From: DSQQ01 sp964443075
Lineage (GTDB): Bacteria; Chloroflexota; Anaerolineae; 4572-78; J111
Direction: 5' to 3'
Length of the DNA: 64,000 bases
Assembly: GCA_964443075.1 (NCBI GenBank)
Contig: CAYUCB010000002.1
Coordinates: 11,116 to 75,115, forward strand
Part shown: piece after piece, positions 56,904 through 64,000 of the stretch
Position numbering within the stretch: position 1 is the stretch's first letter
How the letters are laid out: each line of letters opens with the position of its first letter
Notes under the pieces: generated by a model
Databases searched by the model: none
What the model was told of the DNA's origin: nothing
The model's input: only the letters and a program-made list of their open reading frames with translations
Made by a program: the position numbers and the translations under genes

Positions 56904-58922
56904 ATGCTCACCCTGATTGAAAAAATCCTGTTCATCCTGGCCGCGCTGGCCTCCCTGTACTTTACCTACATCACCCTTAAGCGGATGATAAACATCATCC
57001 GGCGGGGCCAGGGCCGGCTTAATTTTGACCACCTGCCCCACCGCCTGCTCACCGGCCTGACCGCCCTCATTGGTCAGGGGCGCATTATCCGTCACCGCCC
57101 CTTTACCTCGCTGATGCACTTTTTCATCGCCTGGGGCTTTTTGTACTACTTCCTGGTCAATCTGGTAGACCTGCTCGAAGCCTTCATCCCCGGCTTTCGC
57201 TTTTTGGGCGACACCTCCCTGGGCGGCCTCTACCGCCTGCTGGCCGACTTGCTGACGGTCGGCGTGCTGGTCGGGATGACCTATTTTTTGGTGCGCCGTT
57301 TTATCGCCAAAACCCCCGCCCTCACGTATCACGATAACATCAAATTGCATCCTAAAGCGGTCAGGGGTATCGCCCGCGACTCGCTTATTGTGGGCGGCTT
57401 TATCTGGGGGCATGTCGGCTTTCGCTTTTTGGGGGCCTCGTTTCTGGTCGCCCTGAAAGGCGGCGATACCTGGCAGCCATTTGCCAGCACTCTCAGCCAA
57501 CTGTGGGCCGGCTGGCCGCCTCAAGCCATCACCGTTGGCTGGCATCTTTGTTGGTGGCTGGCTCTGGGCTTAATTCTGGCCTTTTTACCCTATTTTCCCT
57601 ACACCAAACACGCGCACCTCTTTGTTGGCCCCTTCAATTTTATGACCCGCCCTCAACGCCGCGCTCTGGGCGCGTTAGAGCCGATTGATTTTACCAATGA
57701 AAGCCTGGAGCAATTTGGCGCGGCCCACCTGACCGACCTGTCCCAGAAACATCTTATTGACGCCTTTGCCTGTATCATGTGCAATCGCTGCCAGGAGGCT
57801 TGCCCGGCCTATGTGACCGGCAAAGAACTCTCCCCCTCGGCCCTGGAAATTAACAAACGCTATTATCTGCGGGAAAATATGACCCAATTGGCCGCCGGAG
57901 CGGCAGATACCCCAGCCCTGCTCGATTACGCCCTCAACGAGAGCGCGGTGTGGGCCTGTACCAGTTGCGCCGCCTGCATCGAAGTGTGCCCGGTGGGCAA
58001 CGAGCCGATGTTTGATATTCTCAATATTCGCCGCAACCAGGTGCTCATGCAGAGCGCCTTTCCGCCCCAACTTAAGGCGGCCTTTACCGGCATGGAACGC
58101 CACGGCAACCCCTGGCAAATGGCCGCCGACCGCCTGGATTGGGCCAAACCGTTGCCTTTTAAAGTACTCACTGTTGAAGAAAACCCTGATTTTGAACTGC
58201 TCTACTGGGTGGGCTGCGCCGGAGCCTTTGACCCCAGCGCCCAGGCTATTGCCCGCGCCCTGGCGACCATCCTGCACGCCGCCGGGGTTAACTTTGCCGT
58301 GCTGGGCCACAACGAAAACTGCACCGGTGATGTAGCCCGTCGGGCCGGCAACGAATATCTCTTTTTTGAAATGGCTCAAGCTAATATCGAACTGCTCAAC
58401 AGCGTTGGCGCGGATAAAAAGCGTCTCGTCGCCACCTGTCCCCACTGTCTGCACACCCTCGGCCAGGAGTACGCCGATTTCGGCGGGCGCTATACCGTGC
58501 TGCATCACACCCAACTGATTAACGAGTTAATTGGCCAGGGCCGGTTAACCTTGAAACCCGCCCCTGCGGCGGGTCAAACCACCTTTCACGACCCCTGTTA
58601 CCTGGGCCGGCACAACGGCATCTACGACGCGCCCCGGCAGACCTTGACTCAGGCCGGGTTAAACCTGCTGGAAATGGATCGCAGTAAAAGCAACTCTTTC
58701 TGCTGCGGCGCGGGCGGGGCGCAAATGTGGAAAGAAGAGGAGCATGGCCGCCAGCCGGTCAATGTCAACCGGTACGAAGAGGCCAAAGCCACCGGCGCGG
58801 CGATCATCGCCGTAGGCTGTCCCTTCTGCGCCCGGATGCTGAACGATGCCAACACCCAGGCCGGAGGGACGGTGCAGGTTAAAGATGTGGCCGAGTTGGT
58901 GGCCGAAGCCCTGGCTCGTTAA
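56904..58922 (+). CDS. membrane-bound (Fe-S) oxidoreductase with CCG domains (FadF/heterodisulfide reductase-like)
   Basis: 672 residues from ATG 56904. Five or six membrane spans in residues 5-240 (NarI/cytochrome b-like; HRPFTSLMHFFIAWGFLYYF with possible haem His). Then two [4Fe-4S] motifs of 2x ferredoxin type (CIMCNRCQEACP near 290; CTSCAACIEVCP near 355) and two CCG domains (WVGCAGAFD and ATCPHCLH; HDPCYLGRHNG and SFCCGAGG). Such proteins pass electrons between a soluble partner, for example an electron-transfer flavoprotein or HdrA, and membrane quinone. No flavoprotein gene is adjacent. Confidence 0.9.
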   Translation: MLTLIEKILFILAALASLYFTYITLKRMINIIRRGQGRLNFDHLPHRLLTGLTALIGQGRIIRHRPFTSLMHFFIAWGFLYYFLVNLVDLLEAFIPGFRFLGDTSLGGLYRLLADLLTVGVLVGMTYFLVRRFIAKTPALTYHDNIKLHPKAVRGIARDSLIVGGFIWGHVGFRFLGASFLVALKGGDTWQPFASTLSQLWAGWPPQAITVGWHLCWWLALGLILAFLPYFPYTKHAHLFVGPFNFMTRPQRRALGALEPIDFTNESLEQFGAAHLTDLSQKHLIDAFACIMCNRCQEACPAYVTGKELSPSALEINKRYYLRENMTQLAAGAADTPALLDYALNESAVWACTSCAACIEVCPVGNEPMFDILNIRRNQVLMQSAFPPQLKAAFTGMERHGNPWQMAADRLDWAKPLPFKVLTVEENPDFELLYWVGCAGAFDPSAQAIARALATILHAAGVNFAVLGHNENCTGDVARRAGNEYLFFEMAQANIELLNSVGADKKRLVATCPHCLHTLGQEYADFGGRYTVLHHTQLINELIGQGRLTLKPAPAAGQTTFHDPCYLGRHNGIYDAPRQTLTQAGLNLLEMDRSKSNSFCCGAGGAQMWKEEEHGRQPVNVNRYEEAKATGAAIIAVGCPFCARMLNDANTQAGGTVQVKDVAELVAEALAR

Positions 58923-58926
58923 GGGC

Positions 58927-59451
58927 ATGAGAGTCATCGTTTTGACGCTGTATCTGGCGATGCTGCTGGCCCTGACGGCCTGTAACACCCCGGCACCGCT
59001 AACCCTTACGGCCTCCCCCACCAAAGCCGATGCGTCATTGCTTGTTGAAACTGAAGGACAACAGGCCCTCATTCAAATCCACAGCCCCGGCGGTATCGGC
59101 GGCGCGGCGGTAGAAATCACCTCGGCCCCGCGTCCCGAAAAAATCATCCTGCGGTTTTACCTGCGCGGCCTTGAAGAATTACGCTTTACCTATGCCGACA
59201 CCCTTATCACCGCTTCGGTTGCCAGCACGGGCGAACATAACCTGCGCCAAACGGTACGCCAGGCTAACCAGCCTGAACAGCCCCTCTCGCCCGCTAGCCC
59301 CTACTGGCTAAAAATACGGTTAGTTACAGAGGATGGTTCACCCGGCAACATTCCCTTACAAAATGGCTACATTGAGGTTGAAACGCCCCCGGATTTTATT
59401 CAAAGCCAGGAACGCAAATTTGCTATTGAGTGGATTGACTTTTACCGGTAG
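58927..59451 (+). CDS. putative lipoprotein
   Basis: 174 residues from ATG 58927, 4 bases after the previous stop, with AAGGG upstream. N-terminal signal with lipobox LALTAC (Cys near residue 19) predicts lipidation. The rest is a small beta-rich domain (AAVEITSAPRPEKIILRFYL, LKIRLVTEDGSPGNIPLQNG) without known family. Last gene of the operon. Confidence 0.75.
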   Translation: MRVIVLTLYLAMLLALTACNTPAPLTLTASPTKADASLLVETEGQQALIQIHSPGGIGGAAVEITSAPRPEKIILRFYLRGLEELRFTYADTLITASVASTGEHNLRQTVRQANQPEQPLSPASPYWLKIRLVTEDGSPGNIPLQNGYIEVETPPDFIQSQERKFAIEWIDFYR

Positions 59452-59720
59452 CCAAGCTTACAAAAACAACTTGAACAACTTTAGTTGTACCCTTTTCAAA
59501 ATATTGACACATGACTTTCTTGCGCCTACAATCACGTTTGTTACGACAATTTACAAATTAGTTTAGTATGGTGATTATTGTGGACGATACCCCTGCCTCG
59601 CGTACGAGGGGACCGTGGTCCCCTCGTATGCCTGTTCAGCAAAAACTTAATTAACCCCCCGCTGGCAGGCCCTATTCCCCTTAACCTCGCCTCCGGGGAA
59701 CCATTTCTCGGAGGTAGCCC
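59452..59720. other. intergenic region ahead of mgtE
   Basis: No gene. A strong palindrome lies at 59603-59628; the rest of the mgtE leader is GC-rich near 59655-59715. I do not see the conserved elements of an M-box riboswitch. Confidence 0.5.
59603..59628. repeat. perfect palindrome in the mgtE leader
   Basis: TACGAGGGGACC (59603-59614), GT, GGTCCCCTCGTA (59617-59628): 12-bp perfect inverted repeat. In RNA it forms a very stable hairpin 90 bases ahead of the start codon. It could be regulatory or a REP-like repeat. Confidence 0.75.
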
Positions 59721-61076
59721 ATGCAAACCCTTATTCTCGACGACGTTTTAACCCAACTGCGCGCCGCCCTGGAGTGCGACGACCTCGCCGGGGCAACGGA
59801 TATTATTAAGGCCATGCGTCCGCCCGACCAGGCCGACGTTTTTTCAGAACTGGACGACGAAGACCAGGTGGCCCTGCTGCCACGCCTGGAGCCGGGCGAA
59901 TCGGCTGACTTACTGGCGGAATTGGACGACGAAGAGGCCGCCGAACTGGTCGCGGCCCTGCCTACTCCCACCGCCATCAGCATTATTGAAGAAATGGAAC
60001 CGGATGAAGCCGCCGACTTGCTGAGCGAGTTAGAGCCGGAACAGGCCCAAACGGTTCTGGCCGGCCTGGATGATCCCAGCGAGGTAACGCCCCTGCTATT
60101 ACACCCCTACGACAGCGCCGGCGGCTTGATGACCTCGGAGTTTTTGGCCCTGCGCCGCCGGATGACCGCCACCGAAGCCCTTAAAGCCATCCACGATTGG
60201 CAGCCGGATAAAGAAACCAGTTACCATTTGTTTGTGGTAGACCGCTACCAGGAGTTATCTGGCATGGTCAATCTGCGCCAGTTAATTGTCGCCGAGCCAG
60301 ACACCCCCCTGATGGACATTATGGATACCGACCTGATTTCGGTCAAAGTGGGGGCTGACCAGGAAGAATGTGCCCGGCTGATGGCCCGGTACGATCTGGA
60401 ATCGCTGCCGGTAGTTGACGATACCAATATGCTGGTGGGCGTTATCACCATTGATGACGTGGTAGATGTGCTTGAAGAGGAAGCCACCGAAGACATCCAA
60501 CGCCTGGGCGGGGCCGAACCGTTAGAAAGGTCGTACTTTAATACCGGCGTCTTTACCATCACCCGCAAACGCGTGGGTTGGTTGTTGCTACTTTTTGTCA
60601 CCGAGAGTTTAACGGGCACGGTGCTGCGCCACTTTGAAAACGAAATTCAATCGGCGGTGGCCCTGGCCTTTTTTGTACCTTTGCTCATCGGCACGGGCGG
60701 TAATGCCGGGTCGCAAACCACCAGCACGGTCATCCGCGCCCTGGCGGTCGGTGATATAACCCTGCGCGATGCCCTCTTTACCTTCTGGCACGAGTTTAGG
60801 GCCGGTCTCCTGCTGGGGCTGGCGATGGCGGTAGTCGCCTATTTGCGAGCGTTAGCCTGGGGTACCGGTCAGCCGGTGGCCTTAACTGTCTCTATTTCTA
60901 TTTTTGCCATTGTAGTTTGGGCCAATTCGTTGGGGTCGTTATTGCCCCTGTTGGCGGCCAAATTCAAAATTGACCCTACCGTTGTTTCCGGGCCGGTGAT
61001 GAGCACCCTGGTAGACGCCACGGGCTTGTTTATCTATTTTACCATTGCCGGAATCATTTTGGGGCTGCAAAAATAG
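59721..61076 (+). CDS. mgtE: magnesium transporter MgtE
   Basis: 451 residues from ATG 59721 with CGGAGG upstream. Acidic N-domain of repeated helices (residues 5-130; ELDDEDQVALLPRLEPGESA), two CBS domains (residues 135-260; VVDRYQELSGMVNLRQLIVA; SLPVVDDTNMLVGVITIDDV), then five membrane spans with the pore signature PLLIGTGGNAGSQTTSTVIR near 315. MgtE is a Mg2+-gated channel in the inner membrane. Length matches the family. It has its own leader with a hairpin. Confidence 0.94.
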   Translation: MQTLILDDVLTQLRAALECDDLAGATDIIKAMRPPDQADVFSELDDEDQVALLPRLEPGESADLLAELDDEEAAELVAALPTPTAISIIEEMEPDEAADLLSELEPEQAQTVLAGLDDPSEVTPLLLHPYDSAGGLMTSEFLALRRRMTATEALKAIHDWQPDKETSYHLFVVDRYQELSGMVNLRQLIVAEPDTPLMDIMDTDLISVKVGADQEECARLMARYDLESLPVVDDTNMLVGVITIDDVVDVLEEEATEDIQRLGGAEPLERSYFNTGVFTITRKRVGWLLLLFVTESLTGTVLRHFENEIQSAVALAFFVPLLIGTGGNAGSQTTSTVIRALAVGDITLRDALFTFWHEFRAGLLLGLAMAVVAYLRALAWGTGQPVALTVSISIFAIVVWANSLGSLLPLLAAKFKIDPTVVSGPVMSTLVDATGLFIYFTIAGIILGLQK

Positions 61077-61389
61077 GGGGTATGTTTTTTGAGGGTTTAA
61101 ATTTGCCTGTCTGGGACAAATTCTTCATAATAGCATGTGGAGAGAGAGAGGTTGTTTAAACATCGTCAAACTAACTCAATGGGCTGGGTGTCTCTGTATC
61201 ATTGGGTAGCCCAAAATATTCTTAGCCCCACCACCCAAAAAATTACCCTCGCGTAACAAGGTAAACTATCTTGTTATATCTATTTAATCTGTCGGTTAGC
61301 CCACAGAAGGCTATTTTAGCTGTTGGCTGCCAGCAACAGGCTGAAACTCTTTTCTTCTCCTTGTGTAAAATAATCCCGGTGAGATAAGC
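61077..61389. other. intergenic region
   Basis: No gene. Small hairpins such as TGGGCT...AGCCCA (about 61178-61213) are present, but no clear promoter or terminator was identified. Confidence 0.4.
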
Positions 61390-62466
61390 ATGGCGGCTAA
61401 CGTTCATCTTCGTGAGCAGCGCTTGCGCAAGCAGGCCGAACTCAATTCGCTTTATACCAATCTAGCCAATTTGCGCGAGCGAGAAGCCAGCTACATGGAG
61501 GCCTCAGCCGCTTTACCCGATTTGTTATTACACCAGATTAATGAAGTACGGCGAGAAATTGGCGCGATTGAAAATGAACTGATTGCCTTAAATGATAGCA
61601 CCATTCAAACCCCGGCCCGCCAATTTTACAGTGAAGCCCTGCAAACCGAACTGGAAGGCGACTTCGATAAAGCGCTTAAACTTTATAAAAGCGCCGAACG
61701 GCAAGAGCACCCCGATGCCAGCGCGGCGATGCGCAGCCTGCGCTATCAAACCAAATTAGCTAAAAGCAAAGCCGCCAACAAAGTTTGGATTCCCCCTACG
61801 CCGGTTACCGCCTCGCGCCGCCGGTTATGGTTTGGCCTGGCGGTGATTCTTATTTTGCTAATAATTGCCGCTTTTATATTGGGCAGCGGCATGGTCTGGC
61901 AGCCCCCTCAAATTATCTCTGTCGGCCCAACCGTTACCGCCACCTTGCCGGCCATTATCCTGATTATTCCGCCCACCGCTTCGCTGACCCCAACCCCCAC
62001 CACGACACCTACCGCCGCCCCAACGGCCACCGAAACACCTCTACCGCGACCAACCAATGCCCCCGCTCCCAACGTCGCCCCGGTAGAGCCAACCGATACG
62101 CCTACCCCCGCCCCTACGCTCAGGCCGGCCCCCAAAATCGTCGGCCCCAAAAATGACCTGGTCTGGATAGCCGGCGCGGTGGTGTTTGAATTTGAAAAGT
62201 TAGATATGGCGCACGATGAGTTATATTGTTTGAACACGCTGCATGGTTTTGATAAAAACAATACCGAAAACTGGAGTTTCCCCCCCACCGGCAGCAAACG
62301 GCCCTCGATTGTTATTGACGAGAACGTGGTGAGTGTGGCTAAAGATATGGACATGCGCTGCATCGTCTGGTCGGCCGGGATTGGTAAAGGCTCTTGCGAT
62401 AATATTATCAGCTACAGCACCGAAGAACGCGTCATTGGCCTGCCCCGCCCTTGCGATTTAAGATAG
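61390..62466 (+). CDS. membrane protein with N-terminal coiled-coil (effector-associated-like) domain and Cys-containing outer domain
   Basis: 358 residues from ATG 61390. Residues 5-70 form a coiled coil (LREQRLRKQAELNSLYTNLA, LLHQINEVRREIGAIENELI) that resembles effector-associated domains found in bacterial conflict systems. A helical repeat-like part follows (ALQTELEGDFDKALKLYKSA). One membrane span at about 148-168, a Thr/Pro linker (residues 195-255), and an outer domain of about 100 residues with four cysteines and WSFPPTGSKRPSIVID. No enzyme domain is recognised. Monocistronic, with a strong terminator downstream. Confidence 0.65.
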   Translation: MAANVHLREQRLRKQAELNSLYTNLANLREREASYMEASAALPDLLLHQINEVRREIGAIENELIALNDSTIQTPARQFYSEALQTELEGDFDKALKLYKSAERQEHPDASAAMRSLRYQTKLAKSKAANKVWIPPTPVTASRRRLWFGLAVILILLIIAAFILGSGMVWQPPQIISVGPTVTATLPAIILIIPPTASLTPTPTTTPTAAPTATETPLPRPTNAPAPNVAPVEPTDTPTPAPTLRPAPKIVGPKNDLVWIAGAVVFEFEKLDMAHDELYCLNTLHGFDKNNTENWSFPPTGSKRPSIVIDENVVSVAKDMDMRCIVWSAGIGKGSCDNIISYSTEERVIGLPRPCDLR

Positions 62467-62497
62467 ACCTCCCATTTATCCTCCCCGTAAACCCAAG

Positions 62498-62529
62498 CCT
62501 GACAGACTTTAAAGCCTGTCAGGTTTTTT
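62498..62529 (+). terminator. Rho-independent terminator
   Basis: CCTGACAG (62498-62505) and CTGTCAGG (62516-62523) form an 8-bp stem with a 10-base loop, followed by TTTTTTATTTT. Confidence 0.9.
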
Positions 62530-62621
62530 ATTTTACCCCTCATTTTTGTTAACAAATTTCTGGCATCTACTAGATATTGTGTTATAATTGTATTTAGCCC
62601 CAACATATGGGTAGGCAAAAC

Positions 62622-62678
62622 TTGTCATAATATTTGAAACCAGTGCTTGACTGTGGTATAATTAAGTTGTCATAATAT
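62622..62678 (+). promoter_or_regulatory. xpt-guaA promoter framed by 12-bp direct repeats
   Basis: TTGAAA (62634-62639), 17-base spacer, TATAAT (62657-62662). TTGTCATAATAT occurs at 62622-62633, just before the -35 box, and again at 62667-62678, just after the -10 box. The 45-base spacing suggests two operator half-sites. No purine riboswitch fold is seen. Confidence 0.7.
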
Positions 62679-62690
62679 ATTGGGAGGGTT

Positions 62691-63275
62691 ATGGAAGCAC
62701 TCAAAGAACGCATCCGGCGAGAAGGTAAAAACTTGGGTCACGGCATTCTCAAAGTAGATAGTTTTATCAACCATCAAGTTGACCCGGCGCTGATGCTGGC
62801 GGTTGGCGGGGCTTTGGCCGCCCATTTTGGGGCCTTGGGCATTACCAAAGTGCTGACCGCCGAAATTTCTGGCATTGCCCCCGCCTTGACCACCGCCTTG
62901 GCCCTGGGAATTCCGGTGGTTTATGGCCGTAAAACCAAGCCCATCACTATGCCCGAAGAGGTTTACGTGGCTTCGGCCCCCTCGCACACCAAAGGGCATG
63001 AAGTGCGGTTGATGGTTTCGCCGGAATTTTTAGGGCCGCAAGACAAAGTGCTGATTATTGACGATTTTCTGGCTACCGGCGACACTATTCTGGCCCTGGT
63101 GCGGCTGGCCCAACAGGCCGGGGCCGAGGTTATTGGCGTGGGTGCGGTGATAGAAAAATCCTTTGAGGGGGGTCGGGCCAAACTGGAAGCGATGGGCCTG
63201 CGGGTTCGCTCGCTGGCAGTCATCAAACAGATGACCGACGATGAGATTATTTTTGCCGAGGGAACATCGCCATGA
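62691..63275 (+). CDS. xpt: xanthine phosphoribosyltransferase
   Basis: 194 residues from ATG 62691 with GGGAGGG upstream. Matches Xpt over its length: EALKERIRREGKNLGHGILK at the start, FINHQVDPAL, TAEISGIAPALTTALALGIP and the PRPP-binding loop VLIIDDFLATGDTILAL near residue 121. It converts xanthine and PRPP to XMP, which GMP synthase uses. Its stop overlaps the guaA start (ATGA), so the two steps from xanthine to GMP are encoded together. Confidence 0.94.
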   Translation: MEALKERIRREGKNLGHGILKVDSFINHQVDPALMLAVGGALAAHFGALGITKVLTAEISGIAPALTTALALGIPVVYGRKTKPITMPEEVYVASAPSHTKGHEVRLMVSPEFLGPQDKVLIIDDFLATGDTILALVRLAQQAGAEVIGVGAVIEKSFEGGRAKLEAMGLRVRSLAVIKQMTDDEIIFAEGTSP

Positions 63276-64000
63276 GCCTGAGCCGGCGCGAAACGGTGGT
63301 TATTCTTGATTTTGGGTCTCAGTACAGCCAGCTTATTGCCCGGCGGGTGCGCGAACTTGAAGTTTACTGCGAGTTAATTCCCTACAACGCCCCTACCGAA
63401 CAGATCGCCCGGCTCAACCCGGTAGGTTATATTCTTTCGGGCGGGCCGGCCAGCGTTTACGCCGCTAACGCCCCGCACCTGCCCGCCGGGGTGTTGGATA
63501 GCCAGAAACCCATTCTGGGTATTTGTTATGGCATGCAACTGCTGGCCTATCATCTGGGCGGCCAGGTTGACCCCGGCCAGGAACGCGAATATGGCCCCGC
63601 CCAACTTGAATTAACCGACCCCGACAGCCCGCTCTTTTCAAACCTGCCGTTAACCGATAGCGAAACCGGCGAATCTCAAATCGTAAATGTCTGGATGAGC
63701 CACGGCGACCGCGTGACCCGCCTGCCCGCTGGCTTTCACCCCTTGGCCCGCTCCGAAAATTCGCCCTATGCCGCCGTCGGCCACCCGGAACGCGGCCTGT
63801 ACGGCTTACAATTTCACCCGGAGGTCACCCACACCCCTCAAGGCAAAGAACTTCTGCGGGCCTTTTTATACCAGGTCTGCGGCTGCCGGGGCGGCTGGAC
63901 TCCCGGCAATTTCATCGAAGAGAGCCTGGGCCAGGTGCGGGCGCAGGTGGGCCAGGGTCAGGTGGTCTGCGGGTTGTCAGGCGGGGTGGACTCATCGGTG
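63272..64000 (+). CDS. guaA: GMP synthase (glutamine-hydrolysing), partial
   Basis: 243 codons from ATG 63272; the gene runs off the right edge. The glutamine amidotransferase domain is complete: VVILDFGSQYSQLIARRVRE at the start, oxyanion region ILSGGPASVYA, catalytic Cys in ILGICYGMQLLAYHLGG near residue 85, and His/Glu in LQFHPEVTHTPQG near 178. The ATP pyrophosphatase P-loop VCGLSGGVDSSV stands at the window end. It aminates XMP to GMP and is coupled to xpt. Confidence 0.97.
   Translation, partial: MSLSRRETVVILDFGSQYSQLIARRVRELEVYCELIPYNAPTEQIARLNPVGYILSGGPASVYAANAPHLPAGVLDSQKPILGICYGMQLLAYHLGGQVDPGQEREYGPAQLELTDPDSPLFSNLPLTDSETGESQIVNVWMSHGDRVTRLPAGFHPLARSENSPYAAVGHPERGLYGLQFHPEVTHTPQGKELLRAFLYQVCGCRGGWTPGNFIEESLGQVRAQVGQGQVVCGLSGGVDSSV

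Noticed and set aside
62530..62690. purine riboswitch ahead of xpt
   Set aside because: No three-way junction with the conserved loop sequences is visible; a normal promoter with direct repeats explains the region better.

Overview
The window looks like chromosomal DNA of an uncultured bacterium, most likely a member of the Chloroflexota (Anaerolineae-like). This is inference from gene style and not from a marker gene. The style includes secreted or anchored proteins with Pro/Thr linkers before LysM, CAP, FHA or TolB modules, a K+-independent membrane pyrophosphatase, a MoxR/DUF58/transglutaminase operon, many B12-binding radical SAM proteins and very many palindromic intergenic repeats. No rRNA, tRNA, CRISPR array, prophage or complete insertion sequence was recognised.

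Layout. 1-4508 (minus): a GH3-family acyl-adenylating enzyme cut by the left edge, a response regulator with a degenerate GGDEF domain, and two GNAT-type proteins. 4784-6879 (plus): a helical protein of unknown function and a metallophosphoesterase. 6908-9045: a small accessory strip in decay, with a repeat element carrying terminal inverted repeats, a MNT/HEPN toxin-antitoxin locus broken by frameshifts, a thioesterase with an internal amber codon, a HicBA pair and a DNA methylase stub. 9079-13177: alpha/beta hydrolase, B12-binding radical SAM protein, ion antiporter. 13438-17580 (minus): hppA with a long structured leader and its own promoter and terminator, plus a small helical protein. 17709-22976 (minus): MoxR ATPase, DUF58 protein and TgpA-like transglutaminase in one operon, then a deoxynucleoside kinase. 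22977-29009: repeats, plsY, a PLP dehydratase, a DnaJ-like co-chaperone, a PIG-L deacetylase, and a HipA-like kinase with DUF3037.

27477-36440 is a defence and toxin-antitoxin island: HipA/DUF3037, MazEF-type pair, a PIN toxin stub, and a complete type I restriction-modification system (hsdM-hsdS-hsdR). A REP-associated tyrosine transposase (RAYT) with perfect GTAG-headed palindromes sits between hsdS and hsdR. 36634-40132: two tandem ABM-fold monooxygenase-like genes (one frameshifted), an iron-type alcohol dehydrogenase and a DUF362 protein. 40700-43510: two tandem membrane-anchored LysM-CAP proteins. 43953-45995: FHA/TolB membrane protein. 46163-54834 (minus): a tight block of twelve genes with three B12-binding radical SAM proteins, one SPASM radical SAM protein and an ScpB-like decarboxylase, interrupted by HicBA, DUF4160/DUF2442 and an endonuclease/phosphatase-fold gene. 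54981-64000: DUF2203, ErpA-like Fe-S carrier, a GNAT/Fe-S oxidoreductase/lipoprotein operon, MgtE, a TM protein with an N-terminal coiled coil, and xpt-guaA, cut by the right edge.

The most unusual theme is the behaviour of palindromic repeats. At least two families (GTAGGGGCG...CGCCCCTAC, and CTTCGA...CTCAG) occur between genes, nested inside each other, and in frame inside protein-coding genes (the RAYT itself, hsdR twice, and a third unrelated filler repeat in a radical SAM gene), in a manner reminiscent of Rickettsia palindromic elements but linked here to a resident RAYT.
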